From: an uncultured Saprospiraceae bacterium
GTDB taxonomy: Bacteria; Bacteroidota; Bacteroidia; Chitinophagales; Saprospiraceae
Direction of reading: 5' to 3'
Assembly: GCA_937928405.1 (NCBI GenBank)
Contig: CALFWZ010000003.1
Location: 1-59,493 of the forward strand
Length of the DNA stretch: 59,493 nucleotides
Position numbers and translations under genes: made by a program. This document shows, in pieces, positions 16,354 through 25,392 of the stretch. How positions within the stretch are numbered: position 1 is the stretch's first letter; every line of letters starts with the position of its first letter. Under the pieces are notes generated by a model. That model saw only the letters and a program-made list of their open reading frames with translations, had not been told where the DNA came from and made no database searches.

Positions 16354-18351
16354 ATGAAAAAGCTATTATTATCCTTTTTTTGTTGGTCTTTGTTAACCGT
16401 TAGTTTTGCCCAAAAGCCTCCTGTTAAATGGGGCAAAGTAGATGAAGCAGATTTGGCAATGACGAGCTATCCTAGTGATGCTGAAGCAGAAGCTGCTGTT
16501 CTGATGGATTATGCTACGATCGATTTTGAATTTGAAAGTGCTACAACGTATGTGATGCAGTATCACGTTCGAATTAAGATTTTTAAAGAATCTGGATTTG
16601 ATCGGGGAGATATTGAAATCCCTTATTATTCAAAAGATAAGTTTGAAACGATCAGCAATTTAAAAGCCCAAGTGATCCTGCCGAATGGAGAGAAAATTAA
16701 ATTGAATAAGAAAGACGTCTTTACGGAAAAGATAACTGAAAACTGGTCCCGTAAGAAATTTGCGATGCCTTCTTTACAAGAGGGGGCTATTATTGAATAT
16801 GTTTATACTAAAAAATCTGGTAGCATTTATGATCTAGATGGTTGGTATTTTCAGCAGGATATCCCTGTTCGTCATAGCGAACTAAGAACTAATATACCTG
16901 AATGGTTCGAATACATTACTTTTACGCAAGGGAAAAACCCTGAGGTGAAAACTAGTGAATCTATTAAAGCAATTGATTTTAGTAATAACAAAAATTCCTC
17001 CCTTAAAACAGAACGTGGACGTACGTCTGCTAGAATTAATCATACCATCTACTTAATGACCGATATACCAGCTTTAAAGGCAGAGCAATTCATTACAACG
17101 ATGTCAGATTATTATTCTAAAATTAGCCATCAATTACAACTTATACAGTATCCTAATAGCTTAGGTAGACCCGTCAGTTCAACTTGGGAAAAGGTAGCGG
17201 AAGATCTTAAGAAAAGTGACTCGTTTGGCGATCAGCTTTACAAAGCTCGGAATACAAAAAAAATAATGGAGGCCGTGCAGCCACTCGTTGCTTCGATTAC
17301 AGACCCGCAGGAAAAATTAATGATCGTCTATAATTTTCTAAATAGTAATATAGAATGGAATGAGCATTATGGTATTTACGTTAGAGAGAGTCTAAATGAT
17401 GCCTTTGAAAAAAAGCTAGCTACCGCAGCAGAATTAAATTTAATGCTAATTGCGATTTGTCATCAGTTGGGATTGGAAACTTATCCTGTTTTGATTAGTA
17501 CCCGATCTCATGGTAAGATGCTGGAACTTTATCCCAAGACGGACCAGTTTAATCATGTACTAGCATTTGTAAAAACAGGAGATAACGAGCAGTTGCTGGA
17601 TGTAGGTAGTGAACATCGTAGTTCGAAATATTTACGCTCCAATTCACTCAACTACCGAGGATGGTTGGTTGATGGTCCTCAATCTCAGTGGATCAGCATA
17701 GCAGCTCCTGCGGACGTTGAAAAGATGGTAATCAACGCAGATCTATCAGCCGAAGGAAATGTGACTGGAACGGTTCAAGAAATTTGTTCTGGGTATTCGG
17801 CTATGTCAAATCGAGGAGCATATTATGAAAATATAGAGAAAGATCACGAACATATTTCGAAAGGTTGGCAGAAAGTTTTTCCAGATGCAAAAGTGGACAA
17901 AATCAATTTTGCTAATCCAGAGAAAGCGGAAGAGTCTCTCAAATCTTCTTGTGAAATTAATTTGCCCAATGCAGCACAAATAAACGATGATTTTATTTAC
18001 TTGTCTCCCATGCTTGGGAATGGATATGAAGAAAATCCACTGAAATTAGAAAATCGTACTTTTCCCGTAGAAATGCCCTATCAAATTAAAGAACAATACG
18101 TTCTCAACTTGGTCATTCCTGCTGGATATGCCACAGAAGAATTACCAGAGCCCGCATTCGTCAAGATGCCAGAAGATGCAGGTAGTTTTAGATTTTTGGT
18201 CAGTGAAAAGGATGGTAAAATTCAGATCACCAGCAAAATTTCTATCAAAAAGAACCGCTATAAACCAGAAGAGTATCAGGGAATTCGTAAGTTTTTTGAC
18301 CTAATTGTAGAAAAACATGGAGAGCAAATTGTCTTGAAAAAAATGCCTTAA
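16354..18351 (+). CDS. DUF3857 transglutaminase-like protein lacking the catalytic Cys
   Basis: The frame opens with TTG at 16351, but the ATG at 16354 gives a clean signal peptide ending SFAQ, so it is preferred (665 aa). The DUF3857 domain covers about residues 55-240 and includes AIIEYVYTKKSGS and DGWYFQQDIPVRHSELR. The transglutaminase-like domain (about 315-420) retains the His (DQFNHVLAFVK) and Asp (LLDVGS) positions, but the Cys of the usual GNCxE motif is replaced (KKLATAAELNLML; Ala near 358). It is therefore probably an inactive, binding-type homologue. It is exported, probably periplasmic. It lies 50 bp before a second DUF3857 gene with an intact Cys, suggesting an operon. A Cys-less paralogue is at 43613-45586. 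Confidence 0.85.
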   Translation: MKKLLLSFFCWSLLTVSFAQKPPVKWGKVDEADLAMTSYPSDAEAEAAVLMDYATIDFEFESATTYVMQYHVRIKIFKESGFDRGDIEIPYYSKDKFETISNLKAQVILPNGEKIKLNKKDVFTEKITENWSRKKFAMPSLQEGAIIEYVYTKKSGSIYDLDGWYFQQDIPVRHSELRTNIPEWFEYITFTQGKNPEVKTSESIKAIDFSNNKNSSLKTERGRTSARINHTIYLMTDIPALKAEQFITTMSDYYSKISHQLQLIQYPNSLGRPVSSTWEKVAEDLKKSDSFGDQLYKARNTKKIMEAVQPLVASITDPQEKLMIVYNFLNSNIEWNEHYGIYVRESLNDAFEKKLATAAELNLMLIAICHQLGLETYPVLISTRSHGKMLELYPKTDQFNHVLAFVKTGDNEQLLDVGSEHRSSKYLRSNSLNYRGWLVDGPQSQWISIAAPADVEKMVINADLSAEGNVTGTVQEICSGYSAMSNRGAYYENIEKDHEHISKGWQKVFPDAKVDKINFANPEKAEESLKSSCEINLPNAAQINDDFIYLSPMLGNGYEENPLKLENRTFPVEMPYQIKEQYVLNLVIPAGYATEELPEPAFVKMPEDAGSFRFLVSEKDGKIQITSKISIKKNRYKPEEYQGIRKFFDLIVEKHGEQIVLKKMP

Positions 18352-18401
18352 GTAATTTAGGTAATCTCTTTTAGATTTTAGAATAATGAATCAACCCAGA
18401 C

Positions 18402-20300
18402 ATGAATAAAATTATAGCCATTTATTGCTTTTTCTTAGTAGCTATCAGTGCTCCAGCACAAAATTTATTGTATAATGCTTCGCTGATTCCAGATGCCTTA
18501 AAAAAGGATGCGGATGAAGTGGTCCGTTTGAAACAAGCAGAATATAAAGTAAGCAGTATGTCTGAGGCAACTCATACTGAAAAAAAGATCGTAACTGTTT
18601 TGAATAGTGAAAGTGATGCCAATGAATTACGTTTTTTCTACGATCAATATTCAAAAATAAAAAAACTATGGGCCAAGGTATACGATGCCGATGGAAAAGA
18701 GGTCAATGCCTTTAAACAAAAAGATTTTAATGACCGTAGTGCGATTAGCAACGGGACTATGTATGGAGATACCCGATTTAAATACCTGACGGTAAATCAT
18801 AGTAGCTATCCGTATACTATTGAGTATTATTCTGTGGTGGAACATGAAGGTATTATGTCTTATCCTAGCCATTACATAAATGGTTTTGGTAGATCGGTTC
18901 AGTCCTTGGAGGTGAAAGTGATCTTGCCAGAAGGGATGGATATTCTTAGTAAGGTCGAAAACGTTGAACTATCGGCTTCCGTTAATACGATTGCTGGTAC
19001 AAAAGTTTATACTTGGACCGGAAAGAATTTACCTGCTTTAGAATACGAAGCCTATATGCCCAATAACCTTAAACGCCCTGTCTTGCGAATTGCAGCGACC
19101 AGTTTTTCGGTGGATGGTTATAAAGGTGATATGACCACTTGGAAATCCTTTGGATCTTTTCTTAATCAATTGAATAAAGAACGTCAGGATTTAACGCCGG
19201 CAACAAAAGCAAAAATCAAATCAATAACTGCTGGTGCAGCGACCAACCGAGAAAAAATTAAACGAATTTATCAGTACATGCAAGATGAAGTTCGTTATGT
19301 AAGTGTACAGTTAGGAATTGGTGGTTGGCAGTCTTTTGACGCTGCCTACGTGGAAAAAAATAAGTATGGAGACTGTAAAGCACTTTCTAATTATATGAAA
19401 TCTATGCTCAAGGTGGTAGATATTCCTTCCGATTGGGTAGTCATATATCGAGGGTACAGTGGACGTCAGGAGCTGGATGAAAATTTTGTAAATCCTAGAT
19501 TTGCCAATCATATGATGCTTTATGTTCCTTCTGAAGATATGTGGTTGGAATGTACTAGTAAAACTTATCCGCCCAGTTATATTGGTGGAGACAACCACGA
19601 TCGACCTGTTTTATTGGTTAACGAAAAAGGTGGCAAACTTTCTCGAACTCCAAAATATGGTTTGGCAGAAAATAAGTCCACGAGCCGCGCTAATATTAAT
19701 TTGGATGAAAAGGGTGGAGCAGTGATCAAAAAGCAAACGACACATTACGGTCCTAGTCACGATAGATATCGGTACTTCAAAGATTTGCCGAAGAGTGATG
19801 TTGAAAAATATATCATTCGCAATACTTCTCTACCATCGCTAACGCTAGATAAATTTGCGATCGATACTGATCCAGATGCTCCAGTTGCTAAAGTAGATTT
19901 TAATATCACGGTTCCGCGTTATGCTTCTAAAGCTGGTAAACGTGTTTTTGTACCCATCAATAACCTTAATCCTTTTACCGATGTGCCTGAAGCCGAAGAA
20001 AAAAGAATCCATCCTATAAAAATTGAAAATGATTATCACGAAAAAGATGAGTATGTTTTTGATTTGCCTGAAGGCTATAAAGTAGAAAGTGTGCCAGACG
20101 AAAACACCTTGCTGGAATCTGAGTTTGGTAAATTTTCGCTAGAATTGAAAGTGACAGATAAAACAGTCACGATTACTCGTAGCTTAGATATTTTTGCGGT
20201 AGAACTACCTGCCTCGGATTATAATAAACTACGTGATTTTTATAAAAAAATTGCTAAAATTGATGCTGCAAAAATGGTGTTGGTGAAAAAGGCCACGTGA
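18402..20300 (+). CDS. DUF3857/transglutaminase-like protein with intact catalytic Cys
   Basis: 632 aa with a signal peptide ending at APAQ (residue 20). An N-terminal DUF3857 beta domain is followed by a transglutaminase core: QYMQDEVRYVSVQLG, Cys325 in NKYGDCKALSNYM, His370 in FANHMMLYVP, and an acidic residue in MWLECTS (Glu where Asp is usual). The C-terminal third is a beta-rich DUF3858-like region. This set predicts a periplasmic cysteine peptidase or acyltransferase; the substrate is unknown. Together with the upstream Cys-less homologue it could form an active/inactive pair. Downstream sequence (20301-20484) contains only repeats and no clear terminator. Confidence 0.85.
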   Translation: MNKIIAIYCFFLVAISAPAQNLLYNASLIPDALKKDADEVVRLKQAEYKVSSMSEATHTEKKIVTVLNSESDANELRFFYDQYSKIKKLWAKVYDADGKEVNAFKQKDFNDRSAISNGTMYGDTRFKYLTVNHSSYPYTIEYYSVVEHEGIMSYPSHYINGFGRSVQSLEVKVILPEGMDILSKVENVELSASVNTIAGTKVYTWTGKNLPALEYEAYMPNNLKRPVLRIAATSFSVDGYKGDMTTWKSFGSFLNQLNKERQDLTPATKAKIKSITAGAATNREKIKRIYQYMQDEVRYVSVQLGIGGWQSFDAAYVEKNKYGDCKALSNYMKSMLKVVDIPSDWVVIYRGYSGRQELDENFVNPRFANHMMLYVPSEDMWLECTSKTYPPSYIGGDNHDRPVLLVNEKGGKLSRTPKYGLAENKSTSRANINLDEKGGAVIKKQTTHYGPSHDRYRYFKDLPKSDVEKYIIRNTSLPSLTLDKFAIDTDPDAPVAKVDFNITVPRYASKAGKRVFVPINNLNPFTDVPEAEEKRIHPIKIENDYHEKDEYVFDLPEGYKVESVPDENTLLESEFGKFSLELKVTDKTVTITRSLDIFAVELPASDYNKLRDFYKKIAKIDAAKMVLVKKAT

Positions 20301-20408
20301 AAAGGTTTGTTGATTTGTTGAATCGCTTCCTTCGCTTGTTGAATCGTTGAAAAGTGAAATTCCACCTTCAATTTTTTAACAAAAGAGAATATTTTTTTAT
20401 CAACACCT

Positions 20409-20487
20409 TACCTGCTGGCAGGTAGGAATCAACAAATCAACAAATCAACAAATCAACAAATCAACAAATCAACAAATCAACAAATCA
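20409..20487. repeat. Palindrome plus octamer microsatellite (aaatcaac)n
   Basis: A palindrome with arms tacctgc/gcaggta and a 2-nt centre lies at 20409-20424. From 20427 there are about seven tandem copies of the 8-bp unit aaatcaac, ending inside the stop codon of the next minus-strand gene (20485-20487). Confidence 0.9.
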
Positions 20488-21537
20488 CAAGCCACAAATC
20501 TTTCGATTTAATTTTTCATCCGGTTTCCCACCCGCAAAATCATCAAAAGCTCGTCCAGTAACCGTAATTAAGTGATCACGAATAAAGGCCGCACCTTCCG
20601 CTGCGCCTTGCTCACTATCTTTGATACAACATTCCCATTCTAATACCGCCCAACCATCGTAACCATACTGGGTTAATTTAGAAAAGATAGAACGGAAATC
20701 AATTTGTCCATCACCCAACGAACGGAATCTACCCGGACGATCCACCCAGTCTTGATAACCACCATAGACACCCGAACGTCCCGAAGGATTAAACTCCGCA
20801 TCTTTTACGTGGAACATTTTAATTTGCTCATGGTAAATATCAATGAACGCTAAGTAGTCCAATTGTTGTAAGATATAATGACTTGGATCATATAGAATTT
20901 TTGCACGAGCGTGATTGCCTGTTGCTTCCAAAAAACGCTCATACGTGATTCCGTCGTGGAGGTCTTCTCCTGGATGAATTTCATAACAAACATCTACGCC
21001 GTTTTTGTCAAACTCGTTAAGGATGGGTTTCCAGCGTTTGGCCAATTCTTTAAATCCTGTTTTGACCAATCCTTGTGGACGTTGAGGCCACGGATACATC
21101 GTATGCCAGATCAACGCACCGGAGAAAGTGGCGTGGACATTGATTCCTAAATTTTTACTTGCCTTAGCAGCATACTTTAATTGCTGGACGGCCCATTTAG
21201 TACGTGCTTTTGGTTTGCCCTGAACCTCTTTGGGAGCGAAGCCATCAAACATCACATCGTAGGCTGGATTGACCGCGACCAGTTGACCTTGTAAGTGGGT
21301 AGATAATTCCGTGATGGTAATGCCGTGTTCAGCAGCGATACCTTTTAGTTCGTCGCAATAGGTTTTACTTTTGGCAGCTTTTTTTAGGTCGATCATACGG
21401 GCATCCCAAGTAGGAACTTGTACACCTAGATAGCCGTGGCTGGCAGCCCATTTACAAATACTGCTAAAATTATTGAATGGCGCTTTGTCTTGTGCAAACT
21501 GTGCGAGGAAGATAGCGGGGCCTTTGATGGATTTCAT
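20485..21537 (-). CDS. Sugar phosphate isomerase/epimerase-like TIM barrel
   Basis: 350 aa, xylose-isomerase-like TIM barrel (AP endonuclease 2 superfamily). Probable metal ligands are visible in order: the Glu/His of CYEIHPGEDLHDG, the Asp/His of LYDPSHYILQQL, the His of MFHVKDAEF, and the Glu of AVLEWECCIKD near the C-terminus. No signal peptide, so cytoplasmic. Homologues near Gfo/Idh/MocA oxidoreductases and DUF1080 proteins act on 3-keto sugars or inositol-type intermediates; here that is inferred from context. It is the last minus-strand gene of the carbohydrate region but is separated from the Gfo/Idh gene by about 1.3 kb holding plus-strand lipoprotein genes. Confidence 0.85.
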   Translation of the reverse strand: MKSIKGPAIFLAQFAQDKAPFNNFSSICKWAASHGYLGVQVPTWDARMIDLKKAAKSKTYCDELKGIAAEHGITITELSTHLQGQLVAVNPAYDVMFDGFAPKEVQGKPKARTKWAVQQLKYAAKASKNLGINVHATFSGALIWHTMYPWPQRPQGLVKTGFKELAKRWKPILNEFDKNGVDVCYEIHPGEDLHDGITYERFLEATGNHARAKILYDPSHYILQQLDYLAFIDIYHEQIKMFHVKDAEFNPSGRSGVYGGYQDWVDRPGRFRSLGDGQIDFRSIFSKLTQYGYDGWAVLEWECCIKDSEQGAAEGAAFIRDHLITVTGRAFDDFAGGKPDEKLNRKICGL

Positions 21538-21790
21538 GGTTATAGGTTTAGAATGTTTTATGGTGTTTTAATTTTGGGGCAATTTACGAAAATGGGGGGA
21601 TTATTAGTAATAAAATATAGCAATTTGATAAACGCTAGATTAGAGTAATTTTATCAATTTTTTATTCATAAGATACTCAATTTTATTTTTTACCTGAAAT
21701 TTAATTTAAGTAAGGTTGTTGAAATTCTATTCTAGAATATGACAATTTACTGAACAAGTAAATTACATTTATGGTTAATTTTATTACATT

Positions 21791-22642
21791 ATGAAAATGA
21801 AAAACATCCTTTTCTTCTTACTCCTTGCTGGATGTTCCATAGAGAAAAGCGATAATTCAGTAGCTCTAATTAATTCAAATAAGCTACCAGTCGCCCCTGA
21901 ACTCTATCTGCGTGATGGACTATACATAGAAAAGAAACCTGACTCCACGTCCTATTTTAATTATAGCGCAGACAATAAACTTTACAATCAATTCAACTCT
22001 TTTGATTATTCTTTTCAATATATAAAAGGTGTAGATACTTTGGTTTTTGCTATCAAGAAAAGTGGCCAGTATGATTACGCCTGGAATTTTATAAGAAAAG
22101 AAGAGGCTACCGATAGCACCATCTTTAAAATAAGACTAACGCCAAAACCATTTGATGATTCGTTTGGATCAAGATATGAGCAGACCATTATTCGATACGA
22201 TTATATAGGAAGGAATAATGAAATTTTCTTGGGAGGAGAACATACCGGATGCATTGAAAATTACAAAAATATCTGGCTTCATCCTCCCAGATGGTTTTTA
22301 TTCAGAATCCTTGAGCTCAATCCGTTCCCATTTATTCAAGCGCCTTACGAGATCGGAAATAAATGGGACGGAGAACTTAGTATCGGATCCTATTGGGGTG
22401 ATCCTCGCTGGCTGGTTTGGGATAAATCTATTAAGAATAAATACGCTTACGAAATCACAGACAAAGTAGATTTAGAAACAGAGATAGGAAAAATAGATTG
22501 TTGGGTCGTGGAGGCGAAGGCAACCAGTCGATTAGGTAATGCATTTCTTACTTCTTGGTTTCATCCAACGGAAGGATTTATCAAAATGGAATACACCAAT
22601 ATTGATTCAAGCAAAATTGTTTTTGACAAAAAGTGGTTCTAA
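21791..22642 (+). CDS. Lipoprotein of unknown function
   Basis: 283 aa. A lipoprotein signal MKMKNILFFLLLAGCS gives a modified Cys at about residue 15. The rest is a beta-rich, aromatic-rich domain with many Tyr, Trp and Asp, including IKNKYAYEITDKVDLETEIGK and a C-terminal TSWFHPTEGFIKMEY. I do not recognise a family. The preceding 253 bp show no gene. It lies on the plus strand inside a stretch of minus-strand sugar genes and so may be a later insertion. Confidence 0.7.
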   Translation: MKMKNILFFLLLAGCSIEKSDNSVALINSNKLPVAPELYLRDGLYIEKKPDSTSYFNYSADNKLYNQFNSFDYSFQYIKGVDTLVFAIKKSGQYDYAWNFIRKEEATDSTIFKIRLTPKPFDDSFGSRYEQTIIRYDYIGRNNEIFLGGEHTGCIENYKNIWLHPPRWFLFRILELNPFPFIQAPYEIGNKWDGELSIGSYWGDPRWLVWDKSIKNKYAYEITDKVDLETEIGKIDCWVVEAKATSRLGNAFLTSWFHPTEGFIKMEYTNIDSSKIVFDKKWF

Positions 22643-22669
22643 GCTTCCCGTTTTTGAAAGCAAAAAAAT

Positions 22670-22948
22670 ATGAAAAGAATTAAAAACACCGCCCTCTTCA
22701 TTGTACTACTATTGACTTTCGCTGCCTGCAATACACCATCCGTATCTTCCTTAGAAGTAGAAAAAACTAAAGTCACTTTAATCGCCAATCCGCACATCAA
22801 AAAATCAAACAATCCACACTTACATCTTCGTCCACTTCTGCTTACTTTTTCCACTCGCCACCACCTTTTCAATAAACAACATTCCACGTACTCCATCATC
22901 AATTCCCGGAAAATCCGTATAGATCGCTTTCGGCTTTTTACCATTTAG
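22670..22948 (+). pseudogene. Probable truncated lipoprotein gene (5' fragment)
   Basis: A 92-aa frame starting with a convincing lipoprotein signal (MKRIKNTALFIVLLLTFAAC). After about 50 codons it runs 129 bp antisense into the 3' end of the Gfo/Idh/MocA gene, where its translation turns basic and unstructured. The most economical reading is a lipoprotein gene that lost its 3' part, with the frame continuing by chance. A genuine short lipoprotein is possible. It begins 27 bp after the preceding lipoprotein gene. Confidence 0.42.
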
Positions 22949-23971
22949 GCGCGCACGAACACACTTGGCAAAATTGCGGTAGATATTTCCAAATGCCTCC
23001 AAGTAACCTTCCGGATGTCCCGCAGGAATTCGCGTATGTTCTTGAGCTTCGGGATATAATTTTCCGACGCCCGTCCGAAGAATTTCCATGGGCTTGTCCA
23101 GCCATTTTACGACGAGTGAATTAGGTTCCATCTGTCGCCATTCCAGACCGGCTTTGGTTCCGTAGATATTGATATGTAAATTATTTTCTTCCCCTGCTGA
23201 AATCTGACTCGCATAGAGAATTCCTTTCGCACCATTATCAAATTCCAGCAAAACATTTCCATCATCGTCTAACTGACGACCTGGTACTAAAGCGCTGAGA
23301 TCGGCACAGATTTTTTTGATTTGCAAACCAGAAATATATTCCGCCAAATTTTCAGCATGCGTTCCAATATCGCCCATCGCACCAGCCATTCCCGAGCGTT
23401 TAGGATCGGTACGCCAAGCAGCTTGCTTTTGTTCCGAGTCTTCCAATTTGGTAGACAACCATCCTTGTGGATAGGCGACCACGATTTTACGGATGGTTCC
23501 AATCTTTCCTTTGGCGACCATCATCCGCGCTTGCTTGACCATTGGGTAGCCGGTGTAGTTGTGCGTGAGTGCGAAAATCAATCCGGTCTTTTTGACAATC
23601 TTCTGTAAAGACTTTGCTTCTTTTAAATTAAAACAAACGGGCTTGTCACAAACCACATGAAACCCATTTTCTAACGCCATCTTAGCTGGTCCGTAATGTA
23701 CATGATTTGGGGTGACAATCGACACAAAGTCCATCCGCTCACCTTCCGGTAGCGCCTTCTCTTTTTTGATCATCTCTTCGTAAGAACCATAGACGCGATC
23801 CGCTGGTAAATATAAATCCTGTCCTGATAGTTTAGACTTTTTGGGATTGCTACTAAAAGCACCACAAACCAATTCGATCTCTCCGTCAATAGCGGCGGCC
23901 ATTCTATGTACCGCTCCGATAAAAGCACCACGGCCACCACCGACCATGCCCATTCTGATTTTTCTGTTCAT
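22820..23971 (-). CDS. Gfo/Idh/MocA family oxidoreductase
   Basis: 383 aa, NAD(P)-dependent sugar dehydrogenase type. The Rossmann motif GMVGGGRGAFIG is at residues 8-19, the conserved HVVCDKP loop follows SIVTPNHVHYGPA, and the catalytic region shows AGAMGDIGTHAENL (His as the probable general acid/base). The C-terminal alpha/beta domain includes GYLEAFGNIYRNF. No Tat or Sec signal, so cytoplasmic. In many Bacteroidota this family, with DUF1080 proteins and TIM-barrel isomerases, oxidises or reduces glycosides at C3; the neighbours fit that role. It lies 127 bp downstream of the MFS gene on the same strand. Confidence 0.88.
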   Translation of the reverse strand: MNRKIRMGMVGGGRGAFIGAVHRMAAAIDGEIELVCGAFSSNPKKSKLSGQDLYLPADRVYGSYEEMIKKEKALPEGERMDFVSIVTPNHVHYGPAKMALENGFHVVCDKPVCFNLKEAKSLQKIVKKTGLIFALTHNYTGYPMVKQARMMVAKGKIGTIRKIVVAYPQGWLSTKLEDSEQKQAAWRTDPKRSGMAGAMGDIGTHAENLAEYISGLQIKKICADLSALVPGRQLDDDGNVLLEFDNGAKGILYASQISAGEENNLHINIYGTKAGLEWRQMEPNSLVVKWLDKPMEILRTGVGKLYPEAQEHTRIPAGHPEGYLEAFGNIYRNFAKCVRARLNGKKPKAIYTDFPGIDDGVRGMLFIEKVVASGKSKQKWTKM

Positions 23972-23980
23972 AAAAATTTT

Positions 23981-24032
23981 GTTGAAATGTTGAAATGTTG
24001 AATCGTTGAAAAAATATGTCTGTTCAACGATT
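23981..24032. repeat. Octamer repeats (gttgaaat)n and hairpin between MFS and Gfo/Idh genes
   Basis: Four imperfect octamers gttgaaat, gttgaaat, gttgaatc, gttgaaaa occupy 23981-24012. The arm gaatcgttgaa (24000-24010) pairs with ttcaacgattc (24022-24032). It belongs to the same octamer class as the repeats at 4661 and 20427. Confidence 0.75.
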
Positions 24033-24098
24033 CATAAATCAACTGTTATATTTTAAAATTTTCGACCCGTTCAATGCATAAGCAAAGCTAACTAGTCC

Positions 24099-25322
24099 TT
24101 AATGGGCCTGCGCAACTCGACGTTCTTCCAATTTTTTTCGATAAAAAAACAATAAGCCAAAAGCAACAACTAAGATAGCTGGGAAAACAGCGATATTATC
24201 TAAGGTCGCTTGTCCGGCTGCTAGTTCCGCCGCCGGGCCACTCAACCCTTCGGCAATTGCTTTTGCTTTTTCAGTATCTATCCATCCACCAATAACTGGC
24301 TGCCATAAAGAGGTAGCAAACATCCCTGCACCACCGATCAATGACATTCCCAGTGGGCCGGTCTCTGGCATATATTCTCCTACAAAACCAATCATCGTTG
24401 GCCAGAAATACATAACGCCAATTGCAAAAATAATGGCGGCTAAATAAACCATTCCTCCCGTTGCCATACTCATCAATACAATTCCAATAGTGGCAATAAT
24501 CGAAGAACCTAGTAAGACGCCAACCGGATTGATACGGTGTACAATCGGTCCGGCAAAAAAGCGACCCACCGCCATTAGTCCAGTTACTAAAACCAAGATT
24601 AACATTGGATGCGCTCCGGCATTTCCTAAAATTTTCTCTACCCATTGTTGTGTTCCTAATTCTGTGGTAGCCGTCAACGTCATACAGATAACCATAAAAA
24701 TATAGAGTGGGGTGGTAAACATTTTTTTCAAGTTTACTCCCGTATCGGTTTCCATATTTTCCATTTTAGGAAACTCTTGACCAAAAATAAGGAAGCCATA
24801 AATCAAAGTAGGAATCAACATGATAGCAATCTGAATCTGCCAGCCAATTCCGGCATTTCCCATAAAATAAGCACACAAGGCACCGATCACAATACCACCA
24901 GGAAACCATACGTGAAACTTGTTCAGCATTTCTGTTTGGTTATTATAGTACATATCTGAAATCATCGGATTACAAGCTGCTTCTACTGTTCCATTTGCAA
25001 ACCCAATTAAAAAAGTAGAAATCAATAGCCCCCAAAACCCACCTGCAAAAATAGTGAGAATCAACCCTAGTAAATGACTAAGAAAGGCTAAGTATAATAT
25101 CTTTTTCGGCCCGATGACATTATATAAAAAACCACCAAAAATGGTCGCAATCGGAAATCCCAGAAAGGCCATGGAATTCACCCAACCTAATTCTGTATTG
25201 CTCAACCCAAAGTCTGTTCCTAACTCATTTAAGATTCCTGCTCGAATGGCAAAAGTCATTGCTGTGACAATGAGCGCAAGACAACTTGCCGTAAATAACC
25301 TTGATCGATTAATTGCTTCCAT
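24099..25322 (-). CDS. MFS sugar transporter
   Basis: 407 aa with about 12 hydrophobic segments and the MFS loop 2-3 motif region GGFLYNVIGPKKILYLAF. The sequence resembles the sugar-permease (FucP-like) branch: VNSMAFLGFPIATIFGG, and in TM5 HVWFPGGIVIGAL. The C-terminus is basic and cytoplasmic (RKKLEERRVAQAH). It lies 70 bp downstream of the gene for the 1229-aa DUF1080 lipoprotein and upstream of the Gfo/Idh gene, so it probably imports a sugar or glycoside released or oxidised by that system. The substrate is not known. Confidence 0.87.
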   Translation of the reverse strand: MEAINRSRLFTASCLALIVTAMTFAIRAGILNELGTDFGLSNTELGWVNSMAFLGFPIATIFGGFLYNVIGPKKILYLAFLSHLLGLILTIFAGGFWGLLISTFLIGFANGTVEAACNPMISDMYYNNQTEMLNKFHVWFPGGIVIGALCAYFMGNAGIGWQIQIAIMLIPTLIYGFLIFGQEFPKMENMETDTGVNLKKMFTTPLYIFMVICMTLTATTELGTQQWVEKILGNAGAHPMLILVLVTGLMAVGRFFAGPIVHRINPVGVLLGSSIIATIGIVLMSMATGGMVYLAAIIFAIGVMYFWPTMIGFVGEYMPETGPLGMSLIGGAGMFATSLWQPVIGGWIDTEKAKAIAEGLSGPAAELAAGQATLDNIAVFPAILVVAFGLLFFYRKKLEERRVAQAH

Positions 25323-25392
25323 AATTATGTAGTTCGTTTTGTTTTTAAATTGTTTTTATAAAAATCTAACTGCAGATTTAAACCTCAAAAAA

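Noticed and set aside
22639..22944. 101-aa minus-strand frame
   Set aside because: It is in a different frame across the 3' end of the Gfo/Idh gene, with no recognisable features.
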